Assembly: GCA_947628265.1 (NCBI GenBank)
Contig: CANQZF010000065.1
Coordinates: forward strand, 1 to 8,370
From: an uncultured Oscillospiraceae bacterium
Lineage (GTDB): Bacteria; Bacillota; Clostridia; Oscillospirales; Oscillospiraceae
DNA length: 8,370 nt
Direction: 5' to 3'
The notes below the pieces were generated by a model. The model saw only the letters and a program-made list of their open reading frames with translations, was not told where the DNA came from and made no database searches. Below, one piece after another: positions 1-7,524 of this stretch. The position numbers and the translations under genes were made by a program. Numbering within the stretch: the stretch's first letter is position 1; each line of letters begins with the position of its first letter.

Positions 1-1134
1 CAGGGACACGTCCCCGGCGGCGAAGATGCCCTCCCGGGTGGTGCGCCCGTGCTCGTCGGTGGCCAAAAGGCCCCGCTCGTTCATCTGGAGGCCCGTGGTG
101 GTGTTGACGATGCGGCTCTGGGCCCCCTGGCTGATGGCCACGATCACGTTGTCGCAGGGGAAGAGCTTTGCCTCCGATATTCCGGTGACGTTCCCCTCCT
201 CGTCAAAGGAGCGCTGCTTGTAGACCACGCCGTCGTCCCGGATCTCCATGGTCTCCATGCCGTACAGAATGTCCACGCCGTCGGCCATGGCGTAGTCCAG
301 CTCCCGCTGGCTGGCGGCGGCGCTGGGCTCCCGGCAGAAGACGTGTACGTGGCGCACGCCCTTGCGCAGCGCCGTCCGGGCCACATCCATGGCGGAGTTC
401 CCGGCGCCGATGACCACAAGGCGCTCGCCCAGGATAAACACATCCGGGTCCACCAGGTAGTCGATGGCGTAGTGGACGTGCCCCAGGCTCTCCCCGGGGA
501 CATTGAGCTTGTTGGCCTTCCAGACGCCGGTGCCAATGAAGATGGCCTCGTACCCGTCCCGCTGGAGGTCGTCCACCGTCAGGGCAAGGCCGATGGCGGC
601 GTTGGGACGAATTTTGATACCCAGGCGCAAAAGCTGCTTTTTATACCGCTCGATGACCGTCTTGGGCAGGCGGAAATCGGGGATGCCATAGCGCAGAACG
701 CCGCCGATCTTGTATTTGCTCTCAAAGATCGTGATGTCGTAGCCCTTCTGGGCCAGCTTCACGGCGATGGTGAGGCCGGCGGGGCCGGAGCCGATGATGG
801 CCACCCTCTGCCCCACCCTGGGCTCCCGTTTCAGCTCCGGGTGGTCGAGGTAGGCGTCGGAAATGTAGTTCTCGATGCTGGAGATCTGCACCGGCGCGCC
901 CTTTCGCCCCAGGACGCAGTGGCCCTCGCACTGGTTTTCGTGGTTGCAGACCAGGGAACAGAAGACGGAGAGGGGGTTATTCTCGAAGAGCATCTCCCCT
1001 GCCTCCTGCTTGTGGCCCGTGCGGAAGAGCTCGATCATCTCCGGAATGTTGGTCTGGATGGGGCAGCCCGTCCGGCACATGGGATTTTTGCAGTGAAGGC
1101 ATCTGCGGGCCTCGTTTACAACATGTATTGCCAT
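1..1134 (-). CDS. GltD-like NAD(P)-dependent Fe-S flavoprotein oxidoreductase (3'-truncated by window edge)
   Basis: The frame is open from ATG at 1134-1132 to the window edge: 378 codons, no stop. Homologues of this short form are, from memory, about 410 residues, so roughly 30 C-terminal residues are missing. Visible order: an N-terminal cysteine domain (C12, C15, C20, C24, then C59, C63, C69, C73) like the [4Fe-4S] domain of glutamate synthase small subunits; a first Rossmann motif G115-S-G117-P-A-G120 ending at E138 (FAD); the family signature GGVLRYGIPDFRLPK (residues 144-158); a second Rossmann motif G243-A-G245-N-S-A248 (NAD(P)H); and the FAD-binding 'GIFAAGD' near residue 375. The family moves electrons from NAD(P)H through FAD and Fe-S to a partner, classically GltB for glutamate synthesis. 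No large subunit is visible here, so the partner and substrate are unknown; an NfnB/SudA- or PreT-like role is also possible. The start is set by GGAGGAG (1141-1147), 6 nt upstream. It follows the SLH protein gene by 40 bases. The family is certain; the exact function is not. Confidence 0.9.
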   Translation of the reverse strand, partial: MAIHVVNEARRCLHCKNPMCRTGCPIQTNIPEMIELFRTGHKQEAGEMLFENNPLSVFCSLVCNHENQCEGHCVLGRKGAPVQISSIENYISDAYLDHPELKREPRVGQRVAIIGSGPAGLTIAVKLAQKGYDITIFESKYKIGGVLRYGIPDFRLPKTVIERYKKQLLRLGIKIRPNAAIGLALTVDDLQRDGYEAIFIGTGVWKANKLNVPGESLGHVHYAIDYLVDPDVFILGERLVVIGAGNSAMDVARTALRKGVRHVHVFCREPSAAASQRELDYAMADGVDILYGMETMEIRDDGVVYKQRSFDEEGNVTGISEAKLFPCDNVIVAISQGAQSRIVNTTTGLQMNERGLLATDEHGRTTREGIFAAGDVSL

Positions 1135-1174
1135 AATCTTCTCCTCCGTATCGTTTATTTTAATTTTATGGGAT

Positions 1175-3514
1175 TTATCCCTTTGCTTCTCCGTAGAGCG
1201 CAAAATAGATGACCGTCGCGGCCTCCCCGCGCGAGGTGGCCCGGAGGGGCAGGAGCTCCGCGCCGGCGCCGGATACGATGCCCCCCGCCGTCAGGGACGC
1301 GATGGCGTCCACGGCAAAGGCGCTTATATCTGCGGTGTCGGCGTAGCGCTGGAGCGCCGTCTCGTCTGGCTCCGGCAGTTCCACGCCGAAAATGGAGAGG
1401 TAGCGGTACAGAAGGGTGAATGCCTGTTCCCGGTTGATGAAGCCGTGGGGGGCGAAAAGGCCGTCCTCCACGCCATAGGTGAGGCCCACGCCCTGGGCCC
1501 AGTTTACGGCGTCGTAGTAGTAGTCCTCCTCAAAGACATCCGTAAAGGCACACGGTCCCTCAGCCACAGGGCAGGACGCGGCCCTCCACAGCATGACGAT
1601 GAGATCGCACCGCTCAATGGTCCCGTTGGGGTCGAAGGTCATATTGGGCGTGTCGATGAGGACGCCCCGGTCATAGAGCTCCCCGATGTAGCGCTGGGCC
1701 CAGTGGCCCGCAATGTCTATATAGCCGCCCTTGATCTTCACGGGGAATATGGCGGTGACGCCTCCGGCCTGGACCGACAGCTCCCCCTCCGCCCCGGGAA
1801 GGCCGGTGACGCTGAGTAGTCCGTCCGGGGATATTTCGCCGATGTTCTCCGACAGCGTAAAGGTGACGGAGGGGCCGTTTACCGCCACGGGACGGGTGAG
1901 GTACGTGGCGCTGACGGCGAGGGAGACGGACGCTCCCGGCAGGAGCGAGGACAGCACCGGCGTCTTGCCGGTCTCGGCGTCCAGAACCGTGAGATAGTCC
2001 ACGTTGTCCACGATATGGACCGTACCGTATCCCGACGCCCCGGTGGAGGGAGAATAGAGCTCTATCGCTTTGCTCTCCGGCCAGGAACCGGCGGTATAGA
2101 AGGACTTTATGGCGGTATACGCCTCCCCCTCGGGGTCCTCGGGGGCGACGGTGACCTCCCGCTCCTCCACGTGACCGCCGTAGACGCTGAAAACCACGTC
2201 GTCCGGCACCCTTACCGGCATCCCGCCGGCGTCAACGGCCACCGGCTCCAATGGCACGGAGGAGCCCGCCAGCACAAAAACGCCGTCGTTGGCAAGGCCA
2301 AGAAGCGCGGGGTATTTATCGGAGGCCGCGTCTGATACAAACAGTATGTAGGTGGAGCATTCCCGCAAGATCCCGCCGGAGGGCCGGTTGATGACAGCGC
2401 ACTTTTCGCTGCCCGGCATCCGCACGCTCATGGCGGAGGAGCCGCCGCCGTCCAGGTTCACCACAGTCTCGCACCCCCGGTACAGAAGCTCGTTTGCCAG
2501 CTCCTCCAGGGTCACGCCGTTTGAGTAGCTCGCGGATCTCCCGTCAATGACACAGGCGATCACGGACCCGTCTGGCTTTATCCCTATGGCGGTGCGGGGG
2601 TGGTTATCCTCGATGTCCTTGTCCCAGGACTCCTCATCCGTGAGACGACCGTTTATCGCCAGTAGGTCCCCGCAGCCGGTGGCCCAGACGGCCCTTGATA
2701 GGCGTGTATCTGAGCACGCGGTATCCAGCGTCACGGTTTCGCCCACGGAAAATTTCTTATATACGTCGGCATAATCGCTGTCGGAGCGGGCGGTGAGGAC
2801 CATGTACCCCTCCCCTATCTCGCAGTCCAGCGTTTCGGGAATGACCTCCACCACCCGAAGCCGCATCCGCCCCGAGGCGGTGAGACTTCCGGACATAATC
2901 TTGAGCCGCACGGCCCAGCCGTCGCGGTAGGTCTGTGTCGACTCAGGGTGGTAGGCGCTGTCATAGAGGAAGATGCCGCCGGGGCTGTTGCGGACCTTGT
3001 TGAGGTGGTCGACCTTGACGGTCTCCCCGCCGGCGGTGGTCATGGTCATCGTGATCTCCGGCTTTTCACAGGCGTAGGCCCCGTTCGGGCCGAAGGCCAG
3101 GACGTTGTCGCCGTTTATGTCCGAAATGTACCGCCCGTCCTCGATGACGCACCCCTGGGGCATCTTGAGGGTGCTGTAAAAGAAGTCCGCGTTGATGGCG
3201 GCGTAGACGTTGAGGCCCTGCTCCGAGGCCCAATCCGTGATCCCCTCGATGGTCATGGGCTCATAGATGGAGCTGCCCGTCACCACGATGGGATAGACGG
3301 GACTCCCGGGCGTCGTCTCAAGCATGAAGTACTCTACCCGGCTGTCCTCCGCGTTTGTGGAGATGGCGTTTGTCAGGGTAAATCCCCTGGCCAGCTCCAC
3401 GGTGTTTTCGTACGCCGTCTCCCCCGCGCCCCCCGTGACGGCGCCGGCGGAGCCGGAGAACGCCGACAGCAGGAGAAGCGCCGATATGACCGCGCAAATC
3501 ATTCTTTTTCTCAT
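1175..3514 (-). CDS. Exported phosphodiester glycosidase (NAGPA-domain) protein with three C-terminal SLH repeats
   Basis: The product is 779 residues. Residues 1-25 form a signal peptide: basic MRKR, a hydrophobic ISALLLLSAF core and a probable cut after SAGA. Residues about 75-395 match the NAGPA/phosphodiester glycosidase (DUF2233) fold, with 'AAINADFF' (105-112), 'RTAIGIKPDG' (307-316), 'VIDGRS' (322-327), 'VVNLDGGGSSAM' (351-362) and 'INRPSGG' (375-381). The family founder is the mammalian enzyme that uncovers mannose-6-phosphate; bacterial members are thought to cleave sugar phosphodiesters, but the substrate here is unknown. Residues about 400-595 are beta-rich and Ig-like, probably a spacer. 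Three SLH repeats follow (about 597-650, 656-712, 724-775), the second and third with TRAE-like cores INREQ and TSRGE. SLH repeats normally bind pyruvylated secondary wall polymer, so the protein should sit on the outer wall. It lies 28 bases after ligA. Start supported by the signal peptide and a strong ribosome binding site. Ends with TAA. Confidence 0.93.
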   Translation of the reverse strand: MRKRMICAVISALLLLSAFSGSAGAVTGGAGETAYENTVELARGFTLTNAISTNAEDSRVEYFMLETTPGSPVYPIVVTGSSIYEPMTIEGITDWASEQGLNVYAAINADFFYSTLKMPQGCVIEDGRYISDINGDNVLAFGPNGAYACEKPEITMTMTTAGGETVKVDHLNKVRNSPGGIFLYDSAYHPESTQTYRDGWAVRLKIMSGSLTASGRMRLRVVEVIPETLDCEIGEGYMVLTARSDSDYADVYKKFSVGETVTLDTACSDTRLSRAVWATGCGDLLAINGRLTDEESWDKDIEDNHPRTAIGIKPDGSVIACVIDGRSASYSNGVTLEELANELLYRGCETVVNLDGGGSSAMSVRMPGSEKCAVINRPSGGILRECSTYILFVSDAASDKYPALLGLANDGVFVLAGSSVPLEPVAVDAGGMPVRVPDDVVFSVYGGHVEEREVTVAPEDPEGEAYTAIKSFYTAGSWPESKAIELYSPSTGASGYGTVHIVDNVDYLTVLDAETGKTPVLSSLLPGASVSLAVSATYLTRPVAVNGPSVTFTLSENIGEISPDGLLSVTGLPGAEGELSVQAGGVTAIFPVKIKGGYIDIAGHWAQRYIGELYDRGVLIDTPNMTFDPNGTIERCDLIVMLWRAASCPVAEGPCAFTDVFEEDYYYDAVNWAQGVGLTYGVEDGLFAPHGFINREQAFTLLYRYLSIFGVELPEPDETALQRYADTADISAFAVDAIASLTAGGIVSGAGAELLPLRATSRGEAATVIYFALYGEAKG

Positions 3515-3517
3515 TCA

Positions 3518-3529
3518 GATCACCTCTTT
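3518..3529 (-). promoter_or_regulatory. Extended ribosome binding site of the SLH/NAGPA gene
   Basis: On the minus strand this reads AAAGAGGTGATC. It matches the full 16S anti-Shine-Dalgarno complement AAAGGAGGTGATC except for one missing G. The core GAGGTG lies 6 nt before the ATG at 3514-3512. This fixes the start codon and suggests efficient translation of the exported protein even though it sits late in the gene cluster. The match is seen directly; the efficiency is inferred. Confidence 0.75.
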
Positions 3530-3542
3530 GGAACAGGGACGG

Positions 3543-5516
3543 TCATTTTATCATCTCTTCAAATTCGTCCTCGGTGATGACGGGGACGCCCAGGCTCTGG
3601 GCGCGGGTGAGCTTGCTCCCGGCGTTCTCCCCGGCCAGAACGTAGGTGGTCTTTTTCGATACGGAGGAGGCCGTCTTTCCCCCCAGCCGCTCAATGATTG
3701 CCCCGGCCTCGTCCCGGGTGTAACGGGAAAGCGCCCCGGTGAGAACGAAGGTCATCCCGGAAAAGCGGGCGTCGGAGGTGTCCTCCTCATGCTCCATGCG
3801 GACGCCGGCCTCCCGCAGGAGCCTCAGAAGGTGCTGAGACTGGTCGGCATCCAGCCACGCCCGGATGTAGCGGGCGGTGACGGGGCCGATGTCCTCCGTC
3901 TCGGTGAGCTCCTCCTCCGAAGCCGCCTCCAGGGCCTCCATGGTCCGGTAGCGCCTGGCCAACACCTTGGCGGCGGCTTGTCCCACCTGGGGGATGCCGA
4001 GAGCGGAGAGGAGCTTCACAAGGCCGTTTTGTTTGGAGCCCTCGATGGCGGCGATCAGGTTTTCGGCGGACTTTTTCCCCATCCCGGGCAGCGCCGCCAC
4101 GTCCTGGACGTTGAGGGAGTAGATGTCCCCGGCGGAGCGGATGAGGGAGCTGTCGATAAGCAGCTGCGCCACCGCCGTCCCAAGGCCCTCGATGTCCATC
4201 CCGGCGCGGGAGGCGAAGTGGACGATGTGGCGGAGCCTCTGGGCGGGGCACTCGGCCCCCTGGCAGCGGATGGCCGCGCCGCCCTCGTCCCGCGTCACCG
4301 GCGAGCCGCACTCCGGGCAGACCTTGGGAAACTCCCAGGGTACTGAATTTTCCGGCCGTTTTGCGAGGTTGACGCTCAAAACCTCCGGGATGATCTCCCC
4401 CGCCTTTTGGACCAATACCGTGTCGCCCACGCGGATGTCCCGCTCGGCGATGAAGTCCTGATTGTGGAGGGTGGCGTTGGTCACCGTAGTCCCCGCAAGG
4501 CGCACGGGCTCCAAAATGGCCTTGGGCGTCAGAACGCCGGTGCGCCCCACCTGGATGACGATGTCCGTGACCCGGGTCTCCTTCTTCTCCGGCGGGTACT
4601 TGAAGGCCACGGCCCAGCGGGGGGCCTTGGCGGTGCTGCCCAGAAGCGCCCGGTCACTGAGCTTATTGACCTTGATCACCGCGCCGTCGATGTCAAAGTC
4701 GAAAACGTCCCTGTCCGATCCGATCTCTTCGATCCTGGACCAGCACGCCTCCACGGTTTGGAACCGGGCGTGGGGGACGGTGCGAAAGCGCAGGGAGCTT
4801 AGATAGTCCAGGGTCTCGGTGTGCTTTTCAAAGCTCCTCCCGGTGACGGACTGGATGTTGAAGACGATGACATCCAGCCTCCGCTCCGCCGCAATCTTGG
4901 GGTCCAGCTGCCGTAAAGACCCCGCCGCCGCGTTCCGGGGATTGGCGAAGAGGGGCTTTTCGTCCCGCTCCCGCTCGGCGTTCAGCGCCCGGAAGACCTT
5001 TTTGGACATATAGACCTCGCCGCGCACCACCAGATGCTCCGGCGCGTTCTCCAGCTTTAGGGGCAGAGAGCGTATGGTCCGGAGATTTTCCGTCACATCC
5101 TCCCCGGTGACGCCGTCGCCCCGGGTGGCCCCCTGGACAAAGACGCCGTTTTCGTACCGGAGGGCCACGGAGAGGCCGTCGATCTTGGGCTCCACGTCAA
5201 ATTCCGGGGCCTCCACCGACGCCGCGACGCGCTCGCCGAAGGCCAACAGCTCCTCCTTGGAGAAGACGTCCTGAAGGCTCTCCAGCGGGACCTCGTGGGT
5301 CACCGGCGCGAAGGCCTCCGAGACCTTGCCCCCCACCCTCTGGGTGGGAGAGTCCGGGGTCACGAGCTCCGGATGCGCCGCCTCCAGGTCCTCCAGCTCC
5401 CGGAGGAGGAGGTCGTACTCCCTGTCGTCCATTTCCGGCGCGTCAAGAACGTAATATTTATAGCTGGCGTCGTCCAGAATTCTCCGAAGCTCCGCAGCTC
5501 TCGCTTTTGCGTCCAT
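3543..5516 (-). CDS. ligA: NAD-dependent DNA ligase LigA
   Basis: LigA seals 3'-OH/5'-phosphate nicks in duplex DNA using NAD+ as the AMP donor, in replication and repair. The 657-residue length is normal for the family (about 660-670), and every domain is present. Domain Ia, which takes NAD+, has YYVLDAPEMDDREYD (21-35). The adenylation domain holds the catalytic lysine K111 in EPKIDGLS (109-116), then GATRGDGVTGEDVTEN (129-144), NPRNAAAGSLRQLDP (192-206) and FDIDGAVIKV (274-283). The OB fold follows with VQVGRTG-type IQVGRTGVLTP (321-331). A zinc finger uses C400, C403, C418 and C423. Helix-hairpin-helix repeats span about 440-560 (LPGMGKKSA, LGIPQVGQ, EDIGPVTA). A BRCT domain spans about 583-657 (GMTFVLTGAL, GGKTASSVSKKT). 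The start ATG is preceded by AAGGAGG at 6 nt, and that site overlaps the yunB stop codon. Stop is TGA. No key residue is missing; this should be the essential housekeeping ligase. Confidence 0.98.
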   Translation of the reverse strand: MDAKARAAELRRILDDASYKYYVLDAPEMDDREYDLLLRELEDLEAAHPELVTPDSPTQRVGGKVSEAFAPVTHEVPLESLQDVFSKEELLAFGERVAASVEAPEFDVEPKIDGLSVALRYENGVFVQGATRGDGVTGEDVTENLRTIRSLPLKLENAPEHLVVRGEVYMSKKVFRALNAERERDEKPLFANPRNAAAGSLRQLDPKIAAERRLDVIVFNIQSVTGRSFEKHTETLDYLSSLRFRTVPHARFQTVEACWSRIEEIGSDRDVFDFDIDGAVIKVNKLSDRALLGSTAKAPRWAVAFKYPPEKKETRVTDIVIQVGRTGVLTPKAILEPVRLAGTTVTNATLHNQDFIAERDIRVGDTVLVQKAGEIIPEVLSVNLAKRPENSVPWEFPKVCPECGSPVTRDEGGAAIRCQGAECPAQRLRHIVHFASRAGMDIEGLGTAVAQLLIDSSLIRSAGDIYSLNVQDVAALPGMGKKSAENLIAAIEGSKQNGLVKLLSALGIPQVGQAAAKVLARRYRTMEALEAASEEELTETEDIGPVTARYIRAWLDADQSQHLLRLLREAGVRMEHEEDTSDARFSGMTFVLTGALSRYTRDEAGAIIERLGGKTASSVSKKTTYVLAGENAGSKLTRAQSLGVPVITEDEFEEMIK

Positions 5517-5522
5517 AATGTT

Positions 5523-5530
5523 CCTCCTTA
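5523..5530 (-). promoter_or_regulatory. ligA ribosome binding site overlapping the yunB stop codon
   Basis: The minus strand reads TAAGGAGG. The TAA (5530-5528) is the yunB stop codon and is also the start of the Shine-Dalgarno sequence for ligA, whose ATG follows 6 nt later at 5516-5514. A ribosome terminating on yunB would cover the ligA initiation region, which favours translational coupling of the two genes. The overlap is seen directly; coupling is inferred. Confidence 0.8.
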
Positions 5531-6187
5531 CGTCACGGAGGCGTAGGCGTCGGGCACGGAGCCCACGATCACCGTCTCCGCCACATTGATCTCGGTCAGC
5601 ACACGGTCACTCCCGGCCTTGCCGCCCAGCAAAATTTCCAACGTGACCTCCACATCCATAATGATCTGGTGCCGGGTCTGGTTGATCCCGGCGGAGGTGA
5701 ACTCGTTCCGGAAGCTGGTGCTGACATTGGTTATGGAAAGGATATGAAGGTTGATCCTGGGGCCACGGCCGGAGAAAAGCGCCCCGCCGATGAGGTTCCC
5801 CAGGGGGATGCTCACCCGGGTGATGTCCGTGTCCCCAAAGCGCTCCACGATGGCGTTGGTGATCTCCGCCTGGAGCATGTTGATATTCGCCACGTTGGAC
5901 ACCAGGGCCGTTATATTCCCGGCGCTGTCCTTTTCTAAGGTCACAAGGCTCGAGTAGGTCACGTTCTCCCGCCCCATGATCTTCGCCACGGTCTCGTTGA
6001 CGGCGATGGTGATGTCGTCGGTGGCCGTGGCCAGGGCCAGCTCCACCGCCGTGGGCGCGGCGCGGGAGGTCGCGAGAAGGGACAGGGCCATCACAAGGAC
6101 GCCCAGAAGTAAAAGGAGCCTCGCGAACGCTCCCCGGCTGTGGCGAAACCGGAAAAACGCCCTTCTGAAAAAAAGTCTTGTCCGCAC
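5528..6187 (-). CDS. yunB: Sporulation protein YunB
   Basis: The 219-residue product has a very basic N-terminus (RTRLFFRRAFFRFRHSR), then one hydrophobic segment at about 22-42 (LLLLLGVLVMALSLLA), then a soluble domain that should lie outside the cytoplasm. The family signature SIPLGNLIGGALFSGRGP (126-143) and the C-terminal stretch of hydrophobic beta strands ending in VIVGSVPDAY match YunB. In Bacillus subtilis yunB belongs to the mother-cell sigma-E regulon and is needed for normal spore formation; the biochemical role is not known. The B. subtilis protein is, from memory, about 250 residues, so this one is slightly shorter. The start is GTG at 6187-6185, chosen because GGGGGTGA lies 6 nt upstream and because the next methionine (33) is inside the membrane segment. 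The gene begins 81 bases after the PLP-enzyme gene, the widest gap in the window, and ends 11 bases before ligA. Its presence marks the host as an endospore former. Confidence 0.9.
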   Translation of the reverse strand: MRTRLFFRRAFFRFRHSRGAFARLLLLLGVLVMALSLLATSRAAPTAVELALATATDDITIAVNETVAKIMGRENVTYSSLVTLEKDSAGNITALVSNVANINMLQAEITNAIVERFGDTDITRVSIPLGNLIGGALFSGRGPRINLHILSITNVSTSFRNEFTSAGINQTRHQIIMDVEVTLEILLGGKAGSDRVLTEINVAETVIVGSVPDAYASVT

Positions 6188-6193
6188 GAAAGC

Positions 6194-6210
6194 TCACCCC
6201 CACGGGGTAA
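6194..6210 (-). promoter_or_regulatory. Hairpin that would sequester the yunB Shine-Dalgarno sequence
   Basis: The minus strand reads TTACCCCGTGGGGGTGA. TTACCCC pairs with GGGGTGA (four G-C, two A-T and one G-U pair) around a 3-nt GTG loop. The 3' arm is the Shine-Dalgarno sequence of yunB, which is 6 nt before the GTG start. If it forms in the mRNA, the stem would hide the ribosome binding site. The pairing is visible in the sequence; a regulatory effect is inference, and short G-rich palindromes also arise by chance in GC-rich DNA. Confidence 0.4.
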
Positions 6211-6268
6211 CTTTATGCGCGGGGCTTATCTACATTTCCCGATTTTTCACCGGGCGCTCCAAAAATTC

Positions 6269-7522
6269 TTATTTTCGCAAAAGTCCCTCCGCCGCCGTGA
6301 GGATGCCCAGCTTCCCCGCCTCGTAGGTGAGGCCGCCCTGGAGGTACGCCGTGTAGGGCTCCCGCATGGGGCCGTCGCAGGAAAGCTCGATGGACGCCCC
6401 CTGGACGAAGGTCCCGGCGGCCATGATGACCTTGTCCTCATACCCCGGCATATCCCAGGCCTCCGGGGTCACAAAGGCGTCCACCGGCGAGCCGGCCTGG
6501 ATGCCCCGGCAAAAGCGCTCCAAAAGCTCCGGCTTTCCAAAGTCGATGGACTGGATAATGTCGGACCGCGCCGCGTCAAAGGCGGGCCGGGACTTATAGC
6601 CCATGAGCTCTAAGAGCCGGGCGCAAAATACGGCGGTTTTCAGCGCCTGGGCCACGGTGTGGGGCGCGGTGAAGAGGCCCTGGTAGAAAAGCCGGTTCCC
6701 GTAGGGCGAGCAGCCGCACTCCCCGCCGATGCCGGGAGAGGTGAGGCGCATGGCGGCGGCCTCCACAAGCTCCCGCCGCCCTGCAAGGTAGCCTCCTGTG
6801 GGGGCGAGTCCCCCGCCGGGGTTTTTGATGAGGGAACCGGCGATGAGGTCCGCGCCAACCTCCGTGGGCTCCCTGAGATCGGTAAACTCCCCGTAGCAGT
6901 TATCCACCACAACGGCGGCGTTGGGGTTGACCTCGTGGACAGCGGAACATATTTTCACTATATCGTCCAACGTCAGCGCCGGACGCGTCGCATAGCCGGA
7001 GGAGCGCTGGAGCTCCACCTCCGTGACGCGTTTATCCGAGGCGGCTTTTCGTATGGCCTCCAAATCCGGCGTCCCGTCGGGCTTAAGGTCCACCTGGGCG
7101 TAGTGGACGCCGTAATAGCGAAGACTCCCCGGGTAGTCCCCGGTGAGGCCGATGGCGCTCTGGAGGGTGTCGTAGGGCACGCCCGTGGCGGCCAAAAGCG
7201 TGTCCCCGGGCCGGACGTGGGAGAAAAGTGCGGCGGTGATGGCGTGGGTGCCGTTGACAAAGCCCTGGCGCACCAAAGCCGCCTCCGCGCCGAACACATC
7301 GGCGAAAATAAGGTCCAGGGTATCCCGGCCCATGTCGTCGTAGCCGTAGCCGGTGGTCCCGGCAAACATGGGGGCGCTGACGCGCCTATTTTGGAAGGCC
7401 CGGAGGACCTTGGCGGTGTTAGCGGCGCTGACGGCATCGATTTTTTGAAAGACCTCCCGGATGTCCGTCTCCGCCCGATCTGCCAGGGCCAGGAGCTCCG
7501 GGGAAAAATCAGTTGTATTCAT
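6269..7522 (-). CDS. PLP-dependent methionine gamma-lyase family ('aluminium resistance') protein
   Basis: The 417-residue product matches the Firmicutes family related to B. subtilis YnbB (Met_gamma_lyase domain), which is about this length. It is a fold-type I PLP enzyme. The probable Schiff-base lysine is K233 in GSLIKNPGGG (229-238). D207 in VVVDNCYGEF (204-213) would hold the pyridine nitrogen. Other family motifs are STGYGYDD-type GTTGYGYDDMGRDTLD (55-70), FVNGTHAI (88-95), TGVPYDTL (113-120), IGGECGCSPYGNR (265-277) and the C-terminal QGGLTYE (395-401). The family is named after Cys/Met metabolism lyases and after an aluminium-resistance phenotype, but its real substrate is not established to my knowledge. 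The start ATG at 7522-7520 shares one base with the murD stop (TAATG). The only upstream Shine-Dalgarno candidate is a weak GGGA, so translation probably depends on ribosomes finishing murD. Family assignment is firm; reaction unknown. Confidence 0.92.
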   Translation of the reverse strand: MNTTDFSPELLALADRAETDIREVFQKIDAVSAANTAKVLRAFQNRRVSAPMFAGTTGYGYDDMGRDTLDLIFADVFGAEAALVRQGFVNGTHAITAALFSHVRPGDTLLAATGVPYDTLQSAIGLTGDYPGSLRYYGVHYAQVDLKPDGTPDLEAIRKAASDKRVTEVELQRSSGYATRPALTLDDIVKICSAVHEVNPNAAVVVDNCYGEFTDLREPTEVGADLIAGSLIKNPGGGLAPTGGYLAGRRELVEAAAMRLTSPGIGGECGCSPYGNRLFYQGLFTAPHTVAQALKTAVFCARLLELMGYKSRPAFDAARSDIIQSIDFGKPELLERFCRGIQAGSPVDAFVTPEAWDMPGYEDKVIMAAGTFVQGASIELSCDGPMREPYTAYLQGGLTYEAGKLGILTAAEGLLRK

Positions 7523-7524
7523 TA
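7520..7524 (-). promoter_or_regulatory. TAATG stop/start overlap coupling murD to the PLP-enzyme gene
   Basis: The minus strand reads TAATG: TAA (7524-7522) ends murD and ATG (7522-7520) starts the next gene, sharing the middle A. The sequence just upstream has only a weak GGGA (7534-7531), unlike the strong sites before the other genes, so reinitiation after murD is the likely route of translation. Confidence 0.75.

Noticed and set aside
1170..1181. GGGATAAATCCC palindrome at the end of the SLH gene, followed by an A/T-rich stretch
   Set aside because: The stem is only 4 pairs (GGGA/TCCC) and includes the stop codon in its loop. The following sequence is A-rich on the transcribed strand, with no T run, so it is not a credible intrinsic terminator.
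49..1212. A 387-codon plus-strand open frame opposite the GltD-like gene
   Set aside because: It lies wholly antisense to a gene with clear family motifs. Its translation is low-complexity, rich in G, A, V, D and H, as expected for the mirror frame of GC-rich coding DNA, and it has no recognisable domain.
3324..4346. A 340-codon plus-strand open frame across the ligA/SLH gene junction
   Set aside because: It is antisense to the ligA BRCT/HhH coding region and the start of the SLH protein gene. The composition is biased (G, L, P, A, D) and no domain is recognisable. It is a shadow of GC-rich third positions.
5607..6203. Alternative overlapping minus-strand frame of 198 codons inside yunB
   Set aside because: It is out of frame with yunB, has a P/G/R/H-rich composition without motifs, and the yunB frame carries the conserved family signature and the membrane segment.
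6211..6217. CATAAAG on the minus strand before yunB, resembling the -10 element of sigma-E/sigma-K sporulation promoters (CATA...)
   Set aside because: I could not find a matching -35 element at the right spacing, and a short AT-containing match is weak evidence. yunB regulation by sigma-E in Bacillus makes it worth remembering, but not annotating.
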